Positions 62,279-64,000 of a stretch of DNA of 64,000 nt are shown here, piece after piece (within the stretch, counting starts at the first letter, position 1; the number at the start of each line of letters is the position of its first letter). Below the pieces are notes generated by a model that saw nothing but the letters and a program-made list of their open reading frames with translations, had not been told where the DNA came from and searched no databases. The position numbers and the translations under genes were made by a program. This DNA is from Bacillota bacterium (lineage in GTDB: Bacteria > Bacillota > TC1), in assembly GCA_028683955.1 (NCBI GenBank), contig JAQUGR010000002.1, forward strand, positions 186,001-250,000, in the 5' to 3' direction.

Positions 62279-63271
62279 ATGACAACAATCAATGACGTAG
62301 CAAAACTAGCAAAAGTAAGCAAAGCTGCCATATCAAGATACCTAAATGGAACCCTTAAACCAAAAGAAGAAACAATAAAAAGAATAGAAGCAGCAATAGC
62401 CGAAACAAACTATACACCAAATAGAATAGCGGCATCAATAAGAACTAAGACTTCAAATACAATAGCCATAGTAATACCAGCCTCAAAAAACATCACCTTC
62501 GCAGAAATGGCAGAAGCCATAAGCGAAGAAATAGCACAATATGGCTACTCTATGGTTACCTATATAACAAATGATTTATTAGAACAAGAAATACTGGCCT
62601 CAGTTAAAATCAGAGAAAACAGACTAGGTGGGGCAATTTTTATAACAGAACCAAAAGGTAACAAAGACATGAGCCATATAGATCTTTTAGAAGAAAGCGG
62701 TATAAAAACCTTACTAATAAATAGATTCTACGAACCAAGTAAATATAGTGATATATCAGTAGATAGTTACAATGGTATAAAAGAAGTAGTAACTTATCTA
62801 ACAGATTTGAAATATAAAAAAATTGGGCTAATCCTTGGCTGGGAACGTCATGAACAGTCAGAAGTATTTAAAAGAGGCTATATAGACCAAATGAACAAAT
62901 TAGGTTTAGAAGTAGATGAAAATTTAATTATGTATTGCAACTTTGATAAAGTAGAAACTAAAAATGTAGTTGAAGAACTAATTAAAAGAGGGGCGGATGC
63001 TCTTTTTACAGTATCAGACAGATCAGCGCTTCTAGCACTTGAAGTTTTAGAAGAAAAAAATATAGAAATACCAGAACAAATGGGTGTAGTAGGATATGGA
63101 AACACACAATTCTCCAAACTGGTTAAAATGACCTCCTTAGATGGTAATGGAGAATTAATTGGTAAAAGAGCAGCCCAGATGCTATTAAAAAAACTAAAAG
63201 GAGTAAAAGAAGAAAAATTTCAACTTTTAGATACTAGAATAGTTGTAAGGAACACTACTAGGAAAATTTAA
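62279..63271 (+). CDS. LacI-family regulator (second)
   Basis: The 330-residue protein has an N-terminal HTH (INDVAKLAKVSKAAISRYLN at 4-23) and an effector-binding domain. Its own promoter carries the 18-bp operator, the same site occurs twice upstream of the BMP lipoprotein gene and once before the amidohydrolase operon 8 kb away. The effector is probably a compound handled by both loci, such as a nucleobase or nucleoside. Codons are A-rich. Confidence 0.88.
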   Translation: MTTINDVAKLAKVSKAAISRYLNGTLKPKEETIKRIEAAIAETNYTPNRIAASIRTKTSNTIAIVIPASKNITFAEMAEAISEEIAQYGYSMVTYITNDLLEQEILASVKIRENRLGGAIFITEPKGNKDMSHIDLLEESGIKTLLINRFYEPSKYSDISVDSYNGIKEVVTYLTDLKYKKIGLILGWERHEQSEVFKRGYIDQMNKLGLEVDENLIMYCNFDKVETKNVVEELIKRGADALFTVSDRSALLALEVLEEKNIEIPEQMGVVGYGNTQFSKLVKMTSLDGNGELIGKRAAQMLLKKLKGVKEEKFQLLDTRIVVRNTTRKI

Positions 63272-63327
63272 TCATACTTTTAAAGAGTAATAATTAAATA
63301 ATTAGTAGGTTTATTTTTAAAACATTT

Positions 63328-63345
63328 TAGTAAATCGATTAACTA
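63328..63345 (+). promoter_or_regulatory. LacI operator, distal copy before the BMP gene
   Basis: TAGTAAATCGATTAACTA, one base different from the site at 54201. It lies 78 bases upstream of the next copy, suitable for looping. Confidence 0.75.
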
Positions 63346-63393
63346 AAATATCACATATCTTTTTAATTTATAATAAATCACGTAGAAAAGGTA

Positions 63394-63423
63394 TTGTGCT
63401 TATATTGGTAAATCGATTAACTA
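63394..63423 (+). promoter_or_regulatory. LacI operator and likely promoter of the BMP gene
   Basis: TGGTAAATCGATTAACTA (63406-63423) overlaps a possible -10 (TTAACT, 63417-63422) that stands 17 bases from TTGTGC (63394-63399). The leader to the start codon is about 130 bases, with no gene in it. Confidence 0.65.
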
Positions 63424-63555
63424 AATAATCAATAAAAATTCAAATTTCGATATTTACTCCAATTTATAAGAAAAAGTAGGAGTTTATATAAATCCTATAG
63501 CAATATAGGGCTGGGCATTGATTAAACCAAAATATTCTAAAAAGGGAGGAAATTT

Positions 63556-64000
63556 ATGATGAAAAAAGGATTATTATTAGTTCTAGCAATTTTTGCTTCA
63601 ATCGCATTGGTTGGTTGTGGAAATACAGCAGAAAAGAATGACACGTTTAAAGTGGCCTTGGTAATTAATGGATCGAAAACTGATGGTGGGTGGAGTCAAA
63701 TTGCCTATGATGGATTATTAAAAATAGAAGATAAGCTTGATGCGGATATTGCAGTAAGTGAAAACACAAAAGCATCAGACTTTGAAAAAGTTTTTAGAAA
63801 CTATGCTAAAGAAGGAAATAACCTAGTAATTGGTCATGGTTTTGAATTTGGAGATGCTGCCTTAGCAGTAGCTGCCGAATACCCAGACGTAATGTTTGTA
63901 GTTACTAGTTCCACAGTTACTAATGGAACTAATGTTGGTTCAGTTAGTAACTTTAATCTACAAGCTGGATTTCTACAAGGTTCACTAGCTGCCTTGATGA
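63556..64000 (+). CDS. BMP-family (nucleoside-type) substrate-binding lipoprotein, 5' part
   Basis: The frame runs off the right edge. It begins with a lipoprotein signal peptide with lipobox LVGC (Cys near residue 21), then FKVALVINGSKTDGGWSQIA and GHGFEFGDAALAVAAEYPDV, typical of BmpA/PnrA/Med proteins that bind purine nucleosides for an ABC importer. Expected downstream genes (ATPase and two permeases) lie outside the window. ATG 63556 or 63559 starts after AAAGGGAGGAA. Confidence 0.88.
   Translation, partial: MMKKGLLLVLAIFASIALVGCGNTAEKNDTFKVALVINGSKTDGGWSQIAYDGLLKIEDKLDADIAVSENTKASDFEKVFRNYAKEGNNLVIGHGFEFGDAALAVAAEYPDVMFVVTSSTVTNGTNVGSVSNFNLQAGFLQGSLAALM

Noticed and set aside
54127..63423. 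Repeated short palindromes as a CRISPR array or dispersed repeat family
   Set aside because: The sites are few, irregularly spaced and located at promoters, which fits operators.

Overview
The window is AT-rich bacterial chromosome from a low-GC Firmicute, most probably an anaerobic member of the Clostridia. This rests on gene content: the PHP/rapZ/whiA block, the tmk-holB-ricT-yabA-rsmI-metG-tatD block, a clostridial-type type IV pilus operon with a fused PilMN, adenosylcobalamin-dependent ribonucleotide reductase and cobalamin-dependent methionine synthase, and an LPXTG surface protein. The species cannot be named from the sequence alone. There is no prophage, insertion sequence or CRISPR array. 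Coding density is high and most intergenic regions carry readable terminators or promoters.

Layout. 1-3.1 kb: PHP phosphoesterase end, rapZ, whiA, a CPBP-family membrane protease and a bacterial PH-domain protein. 3.1-7.6 kb: a minus-strand operon (aminotransferase, 2-hydroxyacid dehydrogenase, class II aldolase) divergent from an MTA-phosphorylase-like gene and a membrane protein. 7.8-9.9 kb: DAHP synthase and a LytR-CpsA-Psr protein. 10.2-20.8 kb: a complete type IV pilus operon (pilB, pilT, short major pilin, pilD, pilC, pilMN, pilO, two tandem paralogous 432-residue pilin-like proteins, two minor pilins). 21-31.5 kb: a PLP lyase and decarboxylase, the tmk-to-tatD housekeeping block, uppP and a DUF2752 protein. 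31.6-36.8 kb: a poly-gamma-glutamate capsule locus (pgsB, pgsC, a pgsA-like gene, a gamma-glutamyltransferase) followed, convergently, by a secreted poly-gamma-glutamate hydrolase whose leader carries a GEMM-I cyclic-dinucleotide riboswitch and an intrinsic terminator. 37-44 kb: an ABC exporter with a TetR regulator, an AI-2E-family membrane protein, metF and a Fic protein. 44.2-48 kb: split cobalamin-dependent methionine synthase and a ZIP transporter. 48-54 kb: a DUF4143 ATPase, nrdJ with NrdR boxes, two tRNA-Arg genes flanking an unrecognised glycosyltransferase-like gene, and a 38-residue membrane peptide. 54-59 kb: an amidohydrolase/aldehyde dehydrogenase/LacI/alcohol dehydrogenase operon. 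59-64 kb: an LPXTG leucine-rich protein, a Fic remnant, an SPFH protein, a candidate structured RNA, a second LacI regulator and the start of a BMP-family (nucleoside-type) binding lipoprotein.

How they work together. Cyclic-dinucleotide signalling appears at two surface systems: the PilB ATPase has an MshEN-type N-terminus (a known c-di-GMP-binding fold), and the capsule-degrading hydrolase is behind a GEMM-I riboswitch. The riboswitch has A, not G, at the base that discriminates c-di-GMP from 3',3'-cGAMP, so the ligand may be cGAMP. The second LacI regulator probably controls itself, the BMP transporter and the distant amidohydrolase operon through one shared 18-bp operator. The methionine/one-carbon genes (metF, metH and its separate activation domain) and nrdJ together indicate a strong dependence on cobalamin.
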